NCBI GenBank assembly: GCA_964521625.1
Contig: CAZFSM010000005.1
Coordinates: 1-64,000, forward strand
DNA length: 64,000 nt
DNA from: UBA1444 sp964521625
GTDB lineage: Bacteria; Bacillota; Negativicutes; UBA1444
Direction: 5' to 3'
A program made the position numbers and the translations under genes. The stretch's first letter is position 1. Each line of letters begins with the position of its first letter. Positions 15,739 through 25,082 of this stretch are shown here, one piece after another. Under the pieces are notes generated by a model, which saw only the letters and a program-made list of their open reading frames with translations, had not been told where the DNA came from and ran no database searches.

Positions 15739-16590
15739 TTAGGCGCTGTTTTTCGCGGTGCTGTTTTCGGCCAATATGGCAAAGACGACGGCAATCCGCA
15801 AGTCGAAGCGCTTGCCTGTGTCCTGGGTTAGATCGATATTATTCAAATCAATGTAGTATTTCCCAAGTGTGGTCCCGCTGCCATCGTGCAAAAGCCAATA
15901 TTTGAATACAGTTGTGCCTGGGAAATGGCCATTGTTCGAAACAATCGCGCCCAACCACGTTTCTAGATTGCCTTCATCCTCGACAACGGTTTCCAGCTTA
16001 ATGGTATAAATCAGGGCAGAGGTTGTATCGTAAAACTCCCAGCGCTGTTGGCCGACATTTATGCTACCAATGGTGGTAGTGTGATCTTTGACTGTATATT
16101 TCTGTTGCGGAATTTCTTCTGTAACCAGCAATGCGCACTCGCCATACAGAGCATCGGAAAACAGCTGGATTGAGCGCACGTTGTCTCCTGTTACGTTGCA
16201 GCGGGCAGTCCAACGTTTCACTTTATCTTTGGCAACAATCAGATATTCGAGCGAGTGACCGGAGCGAGAAATTCGCTTCAAATTGAGGTCGCGACTGCTA
16301 TCTGCACTGCCAACAGGCTGCTGTTTGCGTTCGCGGACGACTTTTGCGTCAGGCTGGATAGCTGGTTTTTGGGGGAATTTGATTCTCTTTTTTTCGGCGG
16401 GCGGATTGCTGAACCAACGATAGAAAAAGCCAACCGTCTCGAAAATTGCCCACAGGATTAACATCAGAATTCCGCCGAAAAATTCGAAAGCAATGCCCCA
16501 ATTTTTATTGAACTGATCTGCTATTAGCATGATCACAATGCTGGTGATTGCGGCCAGGATAAAAAACCAATTCATAACGATAAAGGCCAT
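15739..16590 (-). CDS. Membrane protein with scramblase/LURP-one-like C-terminal domain (tentative)
   Basis: 283 residues (277 if the internal ATG at 16572 is used). Two transmembrane helices occupy about 6-25 and 31-58, followed by a basic Pro-rich linker and a beta-rich domain (about 110-275). The order of short hydrophobic strands and the ending YIDLNNIDLTQDTGKRFDLR, then AVVFAIL, recall phospholipid scramblase/Tubby-like beta-barrels, where the domain closes around a hydrophobic helix. This fold assignment is an inference from pattern only. It heads the minus-strand group of island membrane genes. Confidence 0.5.
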   Translation of the reverse strand: MAFIVMNWFFILAAITSIVIMLIADQFNKNWGIAFEFFGGILMLILWAIFETVGFFYRWFSNPPAEKKRIKFPQKPAIQPDAKVVRERKQQPVGSADSSRDLNLKRISRSGHSLEYLIVAKDKVKRWTARCNVTGDNVRSIQLFSDALYGECALLVTEEIPQQKYTVKDHTTTIGSINVGQQRWEFYDTTSALIYTIKLETVVEDEGNLETWLGAIVSNNGHFPGTTVFKYWLLHDGSGTTLGKYYIDLNNIDLTQDTGKRFDLRIAVVFAILAENSTAKNSA

Positions 16591-17020
16591 GCACCAAAGA
16601 CGTCATGAATAGCAGAAAACGTAGCGATAGCGGTTACAATTCGTCTTGCTGTTTGATAACGGAGTTTCACTTAATAGCGCCCCCAATACAAATGTCAGTT
16701 CAGCATCACTGCATTCGCCTCCACTTTTATTTCTTCCGGCTATTCGTTTTCATTTCCTTGAGTCTTGGGCCCTGATTGAATAGGACTTGCGATTCAATTT
16801 TTTGCTTTGTTTCTTGCGGAGTGTAAATCCAAAGCAGAGCATCAAGTTTTCGGGAGAACATAATACTGAAAATTTACTCATCAGTGGGGTTGTTTCGTAA
16901 TATCGAAAGGTGTTAGTATTGAAATGAAATAAAGCCATCGTCATTCCCTAATTATGATTCCTTGATTTTTGCTGGAATATTGTTTTTATTGATCTGGATA
17001 ACCAACAGGGAGGTTTTTCG
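16591..17020. other. AT-rich intergenic region
   Basis: 430 bases between divergent genes. A 64-codon minus-strand frame (16750-16944) has no good ribosome site and is not called. GGGAGG near 17009 serves the regulator gene. No clear promoter or repeat was recognised; both divergent promoters should lie here. Confidence 0.5.
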
Positions 17021-18757
17021 ATGGGAAACAGTAGATGTGAGCATTGGGGATATATAAGAATCGACACAGAGGGAAAAATCTTGCTGGCGAATAGACGTTC
17101 GAGAGAGTGGCTGGGTGACGCGGTGGCTATCGGCGGTCACATATCGAAAGCGTTGCCATGGCTGCGAAAGAGCTGGTTTCGCAATCCGATCTCTTCGCGT
17201 ATTTTTAAGACGTCGGTTTCGGAAAAATACTTATTGGATATTTTTGCCGATGATGAGAATCTTGGCCAGTTTCACATTTATTTCCGCAATTATTATGAAT
17301 ATCAGGATATTGCCCATCTGTGGTGCGAATCTGCGGATGCAGTCATCGGGGTTCAGCGGTTTATTGACACTTCCTATGACGGAATGGTGGTCGCGGACGG
17401 CGACTGTAGGGTTTTGGCTGTTAACGACGCATTTATCCATATTTCCGGCTTAACACGCGAAGTGATCGTTGGACGCAATCTGCGCGATCTTGTGGAGGAA
17501 GGAATATTGCCATATTCCTGTACTGTGCATGCCGTAGAACAGCGCAAGGCCGTCAGTGCTTCCATCAAATATCACCAGGGCAAAGATGCGATCGTATCCA
17601 GTACTCCGCTTTTTGATGAAGCGGGGCGCATCCTTCGTGTGATTTCCAATGTACGCGACATATCGGAACTGAATAATTTACATGAGAAATTAAAGAATAT
17701 CAAAGGAATTGCCAAAGGTTATCAACGCGAGCTGAAAGCCATGCAGATAACCAATTCAGATGAAATTCGCACCCTGGTCCGTAGCCGGGTGATGGAAAAT
17801 CTTTATGACTTGATCATGAAGGTCGCGGACACGGATCTGCAACTTTTGATTCGCGGCGAATCCGGCGTTGGCAAAACTGCCATGGCGAAATTTGTGCATG
17901 CGGCCAGCGAGCGCCAACACACAGGGAATTTTATTCATGTCAATTGCAGTGCGATTCCTGAATCTCTATTGGAATCGGAATTGTTCGGTTATGAAGAAGG
18001 CTCGTTTACTGGCGCAAAGAAATTTAAGACCGGCCTTTTCGAATTGGCGAACAAAGGAACCATGTTTCTGGATGAAATTGGCGATATGCCCTTGCCGTTG
18101 CAAGCGAAAATTTTGAATGTGTTGCAGGAAAGAAAGTTCTATCGAGTGGGGGGCACGAAAGAAGTTGCGGTGGATGTTCGGATTATTGCCGCAACCAATA
18201 CCAACCTGGAGCAACTCATCGCCAAAGGGGCTTTCAGGCAAGACCTCTATTATCGTCTCAATGTGATTCCGGTCAGAATTCCGCCGCTTGCCGAGCGACG
18301 CGAGGATATTCTTCCTTTGATCACTCATTATCTGGATAAATCCAATCAACGCTACAAACGGAATAAATCGATAGCGCCTGAAGCAATTGAGATTCTGTTG
18401 AAATACAACTGGCCCGGCAATATCCGCGAAGTGATGAATGTGATTGAGCGGATTGTTGTGATTGTCGACTCCCCGGTGATAGAGAGACGGCACTTGGCTG
18501 AAATTGCCGAGAATCCCGATTTGCTCAAACTCATACAGTCGCTTGTGCCAGAGCGGGTTCCTGAAGCTGACAAGAAGCGGCTTTGGCAACCCACCGTTCC
18601 GCTCAAAGATCTCGTACAATCTGTCGAAGAAGAAATCATTGAAGAAGCTTTGGCGAAGTGCGGTTCTCTGAAAGAAGCCTCAAAAAGTCTTGGTATTGAT
18701 GTCACCACTCTCATTCGTAAACGCAATCGCAAGAACCGTGAGACTTCAACCGGCTAA
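17021..18757 (+). CDS. Sigma-54-dependent transcriptional activator (PAS-AAA-Fis)
   Basis: 578 residues. The N-terminal sensory part includes a PAS domain (about 105-225, with FIDTSYDGMVVADGD). The AAA+ domain has Walker A GESGVGKT (about 279-286), the sigma-54 contact loop as GSFTGA (about 327-332, Ser replacing Ala of GAFTGA, a known variant), Walker B FLDEIGD (about 349-355) and a GNIREVMN segment. A C-terminal Fis-type HTH spans about 548-573. It probably controls the transporter and acyl-CoA genes downstream, where a -24/-12 promoter and an upstream inverted repeat are found. The ligand sensed by the PAS region is unknown. Confidence 0.9.
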   Translation: MGNSRCEHWGYIRIDTEGKILLANRRSREWLGDAVAIGGHISKALPWLRKSWFRNPISSRIFKTSVSEKYLLDIFADDENLGQFHIYFRNYYEYQDIAHLWCESADAVIGVQRFIDTSYDGMVVADGDCRVLAVNDAFIHISGLTREVIVGRNLRDLVEEGILPYSCTVHAVEQRKAVSASIKYHQGKDAIVSSTPLFDEAGRILRVISNVRDISELNNLHEKLKNIKGIAKGYQRELKAMQITNSDEIRTLVRSRVMENLYDLIMKVADTDLQLLIRGESGVGKTAMAKFVHAASERQHTGNFIHVNCSAIPESLLESELFGYEEGSFTGAKKFKTGLFELANKGTMFLDEIGDMPLPLQAKILNVLQERKFYRVGGTKEVAVDVRIIAATNTNLEQLIAKGAFRQDLYYRLNVIPVRIPPLAERREDILPLITHYLDKSNQRYKRNKSIAPEAIEILLKYNWPGNIREVMNVIERIVVIVDSPVIERRHLAEIAENPDLLKLIQSLVPERVPEADKKRLWQPTVPLKDLVQSVEEEIIEEALAKCGSLKEASKSLGIDVTTLIRKRNRKNRETSTG

Positions 18758-18803
18758 CCGCGCGCATTGAAGCGGATGATTGATTTGTTTGATTTTCATG
18801 ATG

Positions 18804-18850
18804 ACACTGCAGACCCGTTGCACAGGCAACGGAAACTGCAGTGTTTTTTT
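18804..18850 (+). terminator. Intrinsic terminator after the sigma-54 activator gene
   Basis: ACACTGCAG (18804-18812) pairs with CTGCAGTGT (18836-18844); an inner stem CCGTTGC/GCAACGG adds to it; a seven-T run follows. Confidence 0.85.
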
Positions 18851-18873
18851 GCTGTAATGCAGGAATGCAGTTG

Positions 18874-18910
18874 GCAAAAATGCAAATGCGTTGGCTATTG
18901 GCATTTTTGC
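18874..18910 (+). promoter_or_regulatory. Inverted repeat, probable activator binding site (UAS)
   Basis: GCAAAAATGC (18874-18883) and GCATTTTTGC (18901-18910) are perfect inverted copies 17 bases apart, about 85 bases upstream of the -24 element, the usual distance for a sigma-54 enhancer site. The Fis-type regulator encoded just upstream is the likely ligand. Confidence 0.6.
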
Positions 18911-18993
18911 AACGGTATCGCGAAAAGGTTAAAATGACTGAAATGACTGAATACACGCCTGTTTGCCGAAATGCCCAGTAGGGTGTTTTTGAT

Positions 18994-19009
18994 TGGCATC
19001 ATTCTTGCA
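18994..19009 (+). promoter_or_regulatory. Sigma-54 (-24/-12) promoter of the liv/acyl-CoA block
   Basis: TGGCATC, four bases, TTGCA matches the -24/-12 consensus with the required GG (18995-18996) and GC (19007-19008) twelve bases apart. It lies 59 bases before the first transporter gene. Confidence 0.85.
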
Positions 19010-19067
19010 AGAATATTTCAATAATAATACGAACGGTATAAAAAACAAGATTTAGGGGCGTGATTAT

Positions 19068-19793
19068 TTGCTTTCGGTACAAAATGTTACAAAGAGATTT
19101 GGCGGACTTGCGGCGGTAAAAGACGTGAGTTTTAAAGTGGACACGGGAAGCATCGTTGGCTTGATCGGACCAAACGGGTCAGGGAAAACCACCTTGTTCA
19201 ACGTTGTTTCTGGCGTTTATCCGTTGACAGGCGGTACGGTCACCTTTGACGGTCGGGATATCTCTTCGATGGAGAGTTCACGGGTCGCAAATCTCGGACT
19301 GGTGAGAACGTTTCAGATTGTAAAGCCATTCAACGAACTCAGCGTGCTTGACAATGTGGTTGCCGGTGCATTCCAACGTTGCCGGAATCGGGATGAGGCC
19401 GAGAAAAAAGCCATGGAAGCGATGAAAATGCTTGACTTGGCTCAATACAAGGATACATTGGCCAAGAACCTGACACTTGCAGCCAAAAAGCGACTTGAAA
19501 TCGCACGGATTCTGTCGACGGATCCGAAGATGATCATGCTGGATGAGGTCATGGGCGGCCTGAATCCCCAGGAAACAGAGCAACTGGTCGAAACGGTTCA
19601 TCGACTCCATGAACTGGGGATTACCATGCTAATCATCGAACACAAAATGAAATGCATCATGGAACTATCCAGCAAGGTGATTGTGTTGAACAACGGTCAA
19701 CTGATTGCAATGGGAACTCCACAAGAGGTAGTGAAGGATCCCGAAGTGATCAAGGCATATTTGGGAGCTGATTACAATGTTGAAAGTTACTGA
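19068..19793 (+). CDS. livG: Branched-chain amino acid-type ABC transporter ATP-binding protein LivG
   Basis: 241 residues. Walker A GPNGSGKTT (34-42), Walker B MIMLDE (about 161-166) and a switch His in LIIEHKM are intact. The ABC signature reads LTLAAKKRLEIAR, lacking the canonical SGGQ, a variant also seen in some other LivG proteins. Starts with TTG 19068 after AGGGG (9-base spacer). First gene behind the sigma-54 promoter; overlaps livF by 17 bases. Energises uptake by the LivHM membrane pair. Confidence 0.92.
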   Translation: MLSVQNVTKRFGGLAAVKDVSFKVDTGSIVGLIGPNGSGKTTLFNVVSGVYPLTGGTVTFDGRDISSMESSRVANLGLVRTFQIVKPFNELSVLDNVVAGAFQRCRNRDEAEKKAMEAMKMLDLAQYKDTLAKNLTLAAKKRLEIARILSTDPKMIMLDEVMGGLNPQETEQLVETVHRLHELGITMLIIEHKMKCIMELSSKVIVLNNGQLIAMGTPQEVVKDPEVIKAYLGADYNVESY

Positions 19794-20481
19794 ACTGTCC
19801 ACCGGATACGGCGAAAACCAGGTGCTGTTCGGGGTGTCGATCCAGATCAGGCAGGGAGAAATCGCGGGCATGGTCGGTTCCAATGCTGCAGGCAAGACCA
19901 CACTTTTGCATACGATATCCGGTGTGAACAGGGTATGGGCGGGGAAAGTCGAGTTCTGCGACGAGAATATCACCAAGATGACTCCCCAGTGTCGGACCGA
20001 ATTGGGGCTCATCCAGTGTCCCGAAGGAAGACGGCTGTTTCCCAGCCTGAATGTTCTGGAAAACCTGCTGATTGGTTCCTATTCAAAGCGGGCCAAGCCC
20101 AAAAGGGATAAGAGCCTTAAGCACGTGTACGAGATGTTTCCCATTCTCTACGAGCGCCGGTTTCAGCCGGCTGGACTGATGTCAGGCGGTGAACAGCAGA
20201 TGTGCGCAATTGGTCGGGCGTTGATGGGAGATCCCGCCCTGCTGATCATGGACGAACCATCGCTAGGATTGGCGCCGATCATTGTGCAGAAGGTGTTTGA
20301 GATCATTGAGCAGATCAACCGGGAGGGCGTGACCATTCTGCTGGTGGAGCAGAACGTGAGAAAAGCGTTGTCCATATCTGCCCACGCATATGCGATGGAA
20401 AGCGGCAAGATTACTATGCATGGGACTGGAAAAGAACTGTTGCAGGATGAAAATTTACGAAAAACCTATCTGGGGATTTGA
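19777..20481 (+). CDS. livF: Branched-chain amino acid-type ABC transporter ATP-binding protein LivF
   Basis: 234 residues with Walker A GSNAAGKTT (34-42), signature MSGGEQQ (about 136-142) and Walker B LLIMDEPS. Second ATPase of the heterodimeric LivGF pair; start ATG lies within livG, implying coupled translation. Transported compound is not necessarily an amino acid: HAAT-family systems also take up amides, urea and aromatic or short-chain acids. Confidence 0.92.
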   Translation: MLKVTELSTGYGENQVLFGVSIQIRQGEIAGMVGSNAAGKTTLLHTISGVNRVWAGKVEFCDENITKMTPQCRTELGLIQCPEGRRLFPSLNVLENLLIGSYSKRAKPKRDKSLKHVYEMFPILYERRFQPAGLMSGGEQQMCAIGRALMGDPALLIMDEPSLGLAPIIVQKVFEIIEQINREGVTILLVEQNVRKALSISAHAYAMESGKITMHGTGKELLQDENLRKTYLGI

Positions 20482-20557
20482 TGATGACTATTCGAAAAGG
20501 GTGTAAGGCCATTTAAAGGCTGGGGTTTGCCAAATCATATAAAGAGAAGGGGAATGA

Positions 20558-21826
20558 ATGATGAAAAAAATGTCCTGGTTCCTGATCCTGATGTTGGCCT
20601 CCGTGACTCTTCTGAGCGGCTGTTCTTCTTCCACACCTGCGAATACCGCGAAACCTGCAGAGGTCATCAAGATTGGCGTGATTCAGCCGAGAAGCGGACC
20701 TTTGGCCGTTTCAGGCGAAGACAGCTACTGGGGTACCAAGATTGCCATTGACATGGTGAATGAAGCGGGCGGAATCAAAGGCAAAAAGATTGAAGCAGTC
20801 GTCGCAGATGTTCCGAACGCCGGCGCAGCGCAAAACGAAGTCAACCGACTCATTCAAAACGAGAAAGTCAAGGTGATTACCGGCATCTATGGCAGTGCGA
20901 TGGCTGAAGTGGCCGCCGGAATCTGCAACCGAAACGATGTCCTCTACTGGGAACACATCTCGGTGACGGATCGTTTGACAAAACAAGGCTATAAGTCGGT
21001 ATTCAGGATGCACATCAATGGTTCGCTGTTTGGTGAACAGGCAGCCCAGATCGCTGAATCTTATGCAAAGAAGATCGGACTTGATCCCGCGAAAGCTACC
21101 GTCGCAGTTATCAGTGAAAACGGTGACTTTGGCAAATCGATCGCCGCAGGCGTCGATGCCTATACCAAAAAAGCCGGGACGAAAATCGTTCTGACGGAGC
21201 TGTATGATTCCAAAACGACGGATACGTCACCCATCGTTTTGAAACTGAAGGCTTCCAATGCCGATATCGTCATTGCTACTTCCTATATCAATGATGGTAT
21301 CGACATTACCAAAAAATCAAAAGTGCTGGATTACTCTCCCAAAATCTTCCTTGGCATCGGTTCAGGGTACGGACTTGCTGCTTATGGCAAGAGTCTTGAA
21401 AAAGACGCCGAGGGCATGATCGATCTGGATCCAACCTCTACACCGGTTCTCAAGAATCTTGACCCGGCAATGGCGAAAGCTGTAGCGGAGTTCCAAAAAC
21501 GGTTTGAAGCCGCCCGCGGCTATACGTCGCCGACCGTCGGTTACCTGGCTTGGCAGGCGACCTGGGTGCTGTTGAACAATGTCATCGCCAAGGCTGGTGG
21601 CACGGATGATCTCGCCGCCATGATCAAAGCTGCGAAAGAACTTGATATTAAGGTCGGCTCCCTGCCCACCGGCGCCGGCGTAAAATTTGACGAGTCAGGG
21701 CAAAACACACGGGCCGTCATTTCCGCAATGCAATGGCAAAAAGGCAAACTGGTCACCATTTATCCCGACTATTTGGCAAATGCGCAAGGGATAATGATAC
21801 CGTTGCCTGAGTGGAACAAACGGTAA
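20558..21826 (+). CDS. Liv-type substrate-binding lipoprotein (periplasmic-binding protein type 1)
   Basis: 422 residues. Lipoprotein signal peptide with lipobox LLSGC (Cys22), followed by a Ser/Thr-rich linker and a type I binding fold (IKIGVIQPRSGPLAVSGED opening, typical of LivK/HAAT proteins). Two consecutive ATGs (20558, 20561) follow AGAAGGGGA. This subunit sets the specificity of the transporter; the sequence alone does not give the ligand. At 422 residues it is longer than E. coli LivK and nearer to the amide/urea/aromatic-acid binders. Confidence 0.9.
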   Translation: MMKKMSWFLILMLASVTLLSGCSSSTPANTAKPAEVIKIGVIQPRSGPLAVSGEDSYWGTKIAIDMVNEAGGIKGKKIEAVVADVPNAGAAQNEVNRLIQNEKVKVITGIYGSAMAEVAAGICNRNDVLYWEHISVTDRLTKQGYKSVFRMHINGSLFGEQAAQIAESYAKKIGLDPAKATVAVISENGDFGKSIAAGVDAYTKKAGTKIVLTELYDSKTTDTSPIVLKLKASNADIVIATSYINDGIDITKKSKVLDYSPKIFLGIGSGYGLAAYGKSLEKDAEGMIDLDPTSTPVLKNLDPAMAKAVAEFQKRFEAARGYTSPTVGYLAWQATWVLLNNVIAKAGGTDDLAAMIKAAKELDIKVGSLPTGAGVKFDESGQNTRAVISAMQWQKGKLVTIYPDYLANAQGIMIPLPEWNKR

Positions 21827-21881
21827 TACTGTAGATGTCGTAGTCAATCTTTCGTCAGAGTAAACCGAGGTAGTACCGGGC

Positions 21882-21929
21882 GCGAAGTCTTCAAGCCGAT
21901 CTTTCCCGAGGGCGCTTGATGGACTTCGC
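21882..21929 (+). other. Stable stem-loop between binding-protein and permease genes
   Basis: GCGAAGTC and TCAAGC (21882-21896) pair with GCTTGA and GACTTCGC (21914-21929) around small internal bulges and a 17-base loop, without a T run. A non-terminating hairpin here fits differential stability of the binding-protein message over the membrane-subunit message. Confidence 0.5.
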
Positions 21930-21972
21930 ATCCGGCAAGGCGGCAGATTAGTTTTGTTGGAGAGGGGATATC

Positions 21973-22842
21973 ATGTTACTACAACTCATCGTTTCCGGTT
22001 TGTTGCTGGGCGGAATCTACGCATTGCTGAGCCTGGGCTTGTCATTGATCTTCGGCGTATCAAAATTTACAAATTTTGCGCATGGAGATTTCGTAATGGT
22101 AGGAATGTACATGGCTTTTGTCAGCTACGGCGTGTTTACTTTGACTCCCTATTTTTCATGGCCGCTGGTGATGCTGGGCGGAGTGGGGTTCGCGCTGCTG
22201 CTATATCTGGTAGCCCGATCAACGATTGAAAAATCCGGCTTGAATCAGATACTGGTGACGCTTGGACTTTCCATGGTCTTGCAAAACACCGTGCTGTTGT
22301 TTTTTAAATCGGATTACAAATCGGTTCCGGCCACGTTCGGTTCGAGCATCAAACTCGGTACGGTTTTCATTTCGACGGAGATGTTGATTGCCTTCGTGAT
22401 TGCGGTAGTCATCACCGGCGGTTTCTTCTTTTTCATAAAGTATACCGACACCGGTCGCGCGCTGCGTGCAGTCAGCGATGACAGGGCGGCCAGCAAACTG
22501 ATGGGGTTGCCGGTGAACTTGCTTGACCCCATCGCTTTTTGTCTGGGGATCGTGTTGGCCTGCCTGGCCGGTGCGCTTCTGATGACCGTCTATCCGACCA
22601 CGCCGACAATTGGCTCGGGCTACAACCTGATTGCATGGGTTACCGTTGTCCTGGGCGGGTTGGGATATTTGCAGGGAGCGCTATTCAGCGCATTGCTCAT
22701 CGGAATCTGTGAAACGGTAAGCGGATTTTACCTTGGTGCTGATTTGCGGCAGGCGGTTTATTACGTATTGTTCATCTTGGTATTGGTTTTCCGGCCACAG
22801 GGCCTGTTTGCTGGCTTAGGCATGAAGAAGGTGAAACGATGA
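21973..22842 (+). CDS. livH: Branched-chain amino acid-type ABC transporter permease LivH
   Basis: 289-residue multi-spanning membrane protein; the N-terminus (SGLLLGGIYALLSLGLSLIF) and the following KFTNFAHGDFVM segment are hallmarks of LivH. An EAA-like cytoplasmic loop with GRALRAVSDDRAAS lies mid-protein. Start ATG after GAGAGGGGA. Overlaps livM by 4 bases (ATGA). Confidence 0.93.
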   Translation: MLLQLIVSGLLLGGIYALLSLGLSLIFGVSKFTNFAHGDFVMVGMYMAFVSYGVFTLTPYFSWPLVMLGGVGFALLLYLVARSTIEKSGLNQILVTLGLSMVLQNTVLLFFKSDYKSVPATFGSSIKLGTVFISTEMLIAFVIAVVITGGFFFFIKYTDTGRALRAVSDDRAASKLMGLPVNLLDPIAFCLGIVLACLAGALLMTVYPTTPTIGSGYNLIAWVTVVLGGLGYLQGALFSALLIGICETVSGFYLGADLRQAVYYVLFILVLVFRPQGLFAGLGMKKVKR

Positions 22843-23837
22843 GGAATTTTCTTGCTCATAAAAAAAGTGATTACTTTATCTGTGCTGCAGTTATGCTGCT
22901 TTTATCGCTGGGCCTGCTCAGCAACAACAAATATACGCTCGACATTCTCATCACCACGGTTTATTTCTGCACGATCGCCAGTGCATGGAATATCATGTGC
23001 GGTTATACCGGTCAATTATCGCTGGGTCATGGAGCATTTTTGGGACTGGCCCAATACACATCAACGTTACTGTATATAAAAATGGATATCTCCCCCTGGA
23101 TCGGAATGCTTGCCGGAGGACTGACCGCGATGCTTCTGGCGCTTCTGGTGGGGGTGTTGGCTTTACGGCTGAAGGGGCCATTCTTTGCTCTGGCAACCAT
23201 CGCGTTGACCACGATCCTGGAAATTTTCGCCGTCAAATTCGATGGAATTACAGGCGGTTCTGTGGGGATTACAATTCCGTACAACCCCAGTATCTCAAAT
23301 ATGATCTTTAAAGATTACCAGCCTACCTATTTCTTATTCCTTTGCTTACTGGCAATCGTGTTGCTTACTACAATTCGTATCAGCCGGTCGAGACTCGGGT
23401 CAAACCTGGTCGCTATCCGGGAAAACGACCTGACGGCCGCTTCTCTCGGCATTAACGTTTTTCGCAACCAACTGTATGCGTTAATGATCAGTTCTTTCTT
23501 TACCGGCGTGGTGGGGACTTTGTATGCGCAATACGTGCTTTTCATTGATCCGGCCGGTTCCTTCAGCGTCATTGTATCCGAGAAGGCAGCGTTGATCTCG
23601 ATCATCGGTGGCGCTGGCACAGTTTTCGGTCCGCTGATCGGCGGGATCCTATTGGCTCCGACCGAAATTTTTCTTCGGACCTGGCTGGGCAGTACTTATC
23701 AAGGCGCCTATCTTATCGTGTACGGTGTGGTGTTGATCTTCGTCATCCTGACGATTCCCAACGGCATCGCCGGTACCGTAAGCGCATATATCAGAAAATG
23801 TAGCTGTAAAACGGAGCAACCTATAGAGGACGACTGA
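22839..23837 (+). CDS. livM: Branched-chain amino acid-type ABC transporter permease LivM
   Basis: 332 residues, second membrane subunit. Characteristic segments: CGYTGQLSLGHGAFLGL near residues 50-66 and the loop LGSNLVAIRENDLTAASLGIN. Translationally coupled to livH. A 58-base gap with a GGGAGG site separates it from the first acyl-CoA dehydrogenase gene, so transport and catabolism probably share a transcript. Confidence 0.93.
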   Translation: MRNFLAHKKSDYFICAAVMLLLSLGLLSNNKYTLDILITTVYFCTIASAWNIMCGYTGQLSLGHGAFLGLAQYTSTLLYIKMDISPWIGMLAGGLTAMLLALLVGVLALRLKGPFFALATIALTTILEIFAVKFDGITGGSVGITIPYNPSISNMIFKDYQPTYFLFLCLLAIVLLTTIRISRSRLGSNLVAIRENDLTAASLGINVFRNQLYALMISSFFTGVVGTLYAQYVLFIDPAGSFSVIVSEKAALISIIGGAGTVFGPLIGGILLAPTEIFLRTWLGSTYQGAYLIVYGVVLIFVILTIPNGIAGTVSAYIRKCSCKTEQPIEDD

Positions 23838-23895
23838 TCCAGCGACTAAAAGTTTTTTCAACCCTGCACAACTTTTTGATTGGGAGGAACAAATA

Positions 23896-25035
23896 ATGAA
23901 TTTCAAACTGACCAAACAACAGCAGATGGTGAAGTTGGCTGCCGAACGTTTTGCCCGGGAAGTATGCGCACCGATCGCTGCCGAAATTGACAGGGAGCAC
24001 CGGCATCCCAAAGAAACCTTTGATTTGTTGTACAAGTACGGATTCGTCGCACTCGGCTTTCCTGAAGAATACGGCGGCGCGGGAGTCGACAGGATCGCAC
24101 AGGTCATCGTAGTGGAAGAGATCGCCAAGGTATGCATGGCTACTGCTTCCATTCTGTCGATTCATCAGGCGACCGCGACGTGCATCAATAATTATGGAAC
24201 GAAAGAGCAGAAGGATAAATATTTGCGAAAACTGATTGCCGAAGGGGTGATGGTGGCGTTTGCCCTTACGGAGCCCAATGCGGGATCGGATGCTTCGAAC
24301 ATCCAGACAACGGCGGTTGAGGACGGGGACTGCTATGTCCTGAATGGGACAAAATGCTTCACATCGGGAGCGGGGATTGCCGGAGTATACGTCATTCTGG
24401 CGCTTACCGACCCTGCCCAGAAGATCAGGGGCATCACAGCATTTATCGTTGATGCCGACTCACCGGGGTTCCGCATCGGGAAAATTGAGGAAAAAATGGG
24501 AATCTGCGCCGCTCAGACCGGCGAGCTGATTCTAGATAATGTCCGGGTGCCCAAAGAGAACATCCTGGGCAAGGTGAACGGCGGATTCAAATTGGCCTTG
24601 GCCAGTATCGACGTTTCCAGGATAACCGTTATCGGGGCCCAGTCACTGGGTCTCGCGGAAGGCGCCCTGCAGTTGGCCATCGATTATGCCAACAAGCGAA
24701 TCCAGTTTGGTATGCCGATTTCTGAGCAGCAGGGACTGCAATGGTATTTTGCCGAAATGGCGACACGGGTGGAAGCGACAAAATGGCTTGTCTATAACGG
24801 GGCGCAGATGATGCAGGATGGTGAAAAATACTCTAAAAATGCGGCCATGGTGAAACTGTTTTCTTCAGAGACCGCTCGGATCGTTACCGAACGTGCGCTG
24901 CAGATTCACGGCGGATATGGATTCATGAAGGATTATCCTCTGGAGAGGATGTATCGGGATGCCAAAATCACCGAGATCTATGAAGGAACCAATGAGATTC
25001 AGAAGACGGTAATTGCGAGAAGCGTTCTGGGTTAG
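23896..25035 (+). CDS. Acyl-CoA dehydrogenase 1
   Basis: 379-residue FAD enzyme of the short/medium-chain type. FALTEPNAGSDAS is the first signature; the C-terminal KITEIYEGTNEIQ carries the catalytic base at Glu363. It oxidises (or, coupled to an electron-bifurcating ETF, reduces) the alpha-beta bond of an acyl-CoA. It directly precedes etfB and etfA, its likely electron partners. Chain length and branching of the substrate cannot be judged. Start ATG 23896 follows GGGAGG. Confidence 0.92.
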   Translation: MNFKLTKQQQMVKLAAERFAREVCAPIAAEIDREHRHPKETFDLLYKYGFVALGFPEEYGGAGVDRIAQVIVVEEIAKVCMATASILSIHQATATCINNYGTKEQKDKYLRKLIAEGVMVAFALTEPNAGSDASNIQTTAVEDGDCYVLNGTKCFTSGAGIAGVYVILALTDPAQKIRGITAFIVDADSPGFRIGKIEEKMGICAAQTGELILDNVRVPKENILGKVNGGFKLALASIDVSRITVIGAQSLGLAEGALQLAIDYANKRIQFGMPISEQQGLQWYFAEMATRVEATKWLVYNGAQMMQDGEKYSKNAAMVKLFSSETARIVTERALQIHGGYGFMKDYPLERMYRDAKITEIYEGTNEIQKTVIARSVLG

Positions 25036-25082
25036 CTAAGGAATCCTTCCAGAGATTAAGCATAGGAGGCGTGCTGAACGTT

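Noticed and set aside
16750..16944. 64-codon minus-strand frame in the AT-rich gap
   Set aside because: No ribosome site, no recognisable motif; probably chance.
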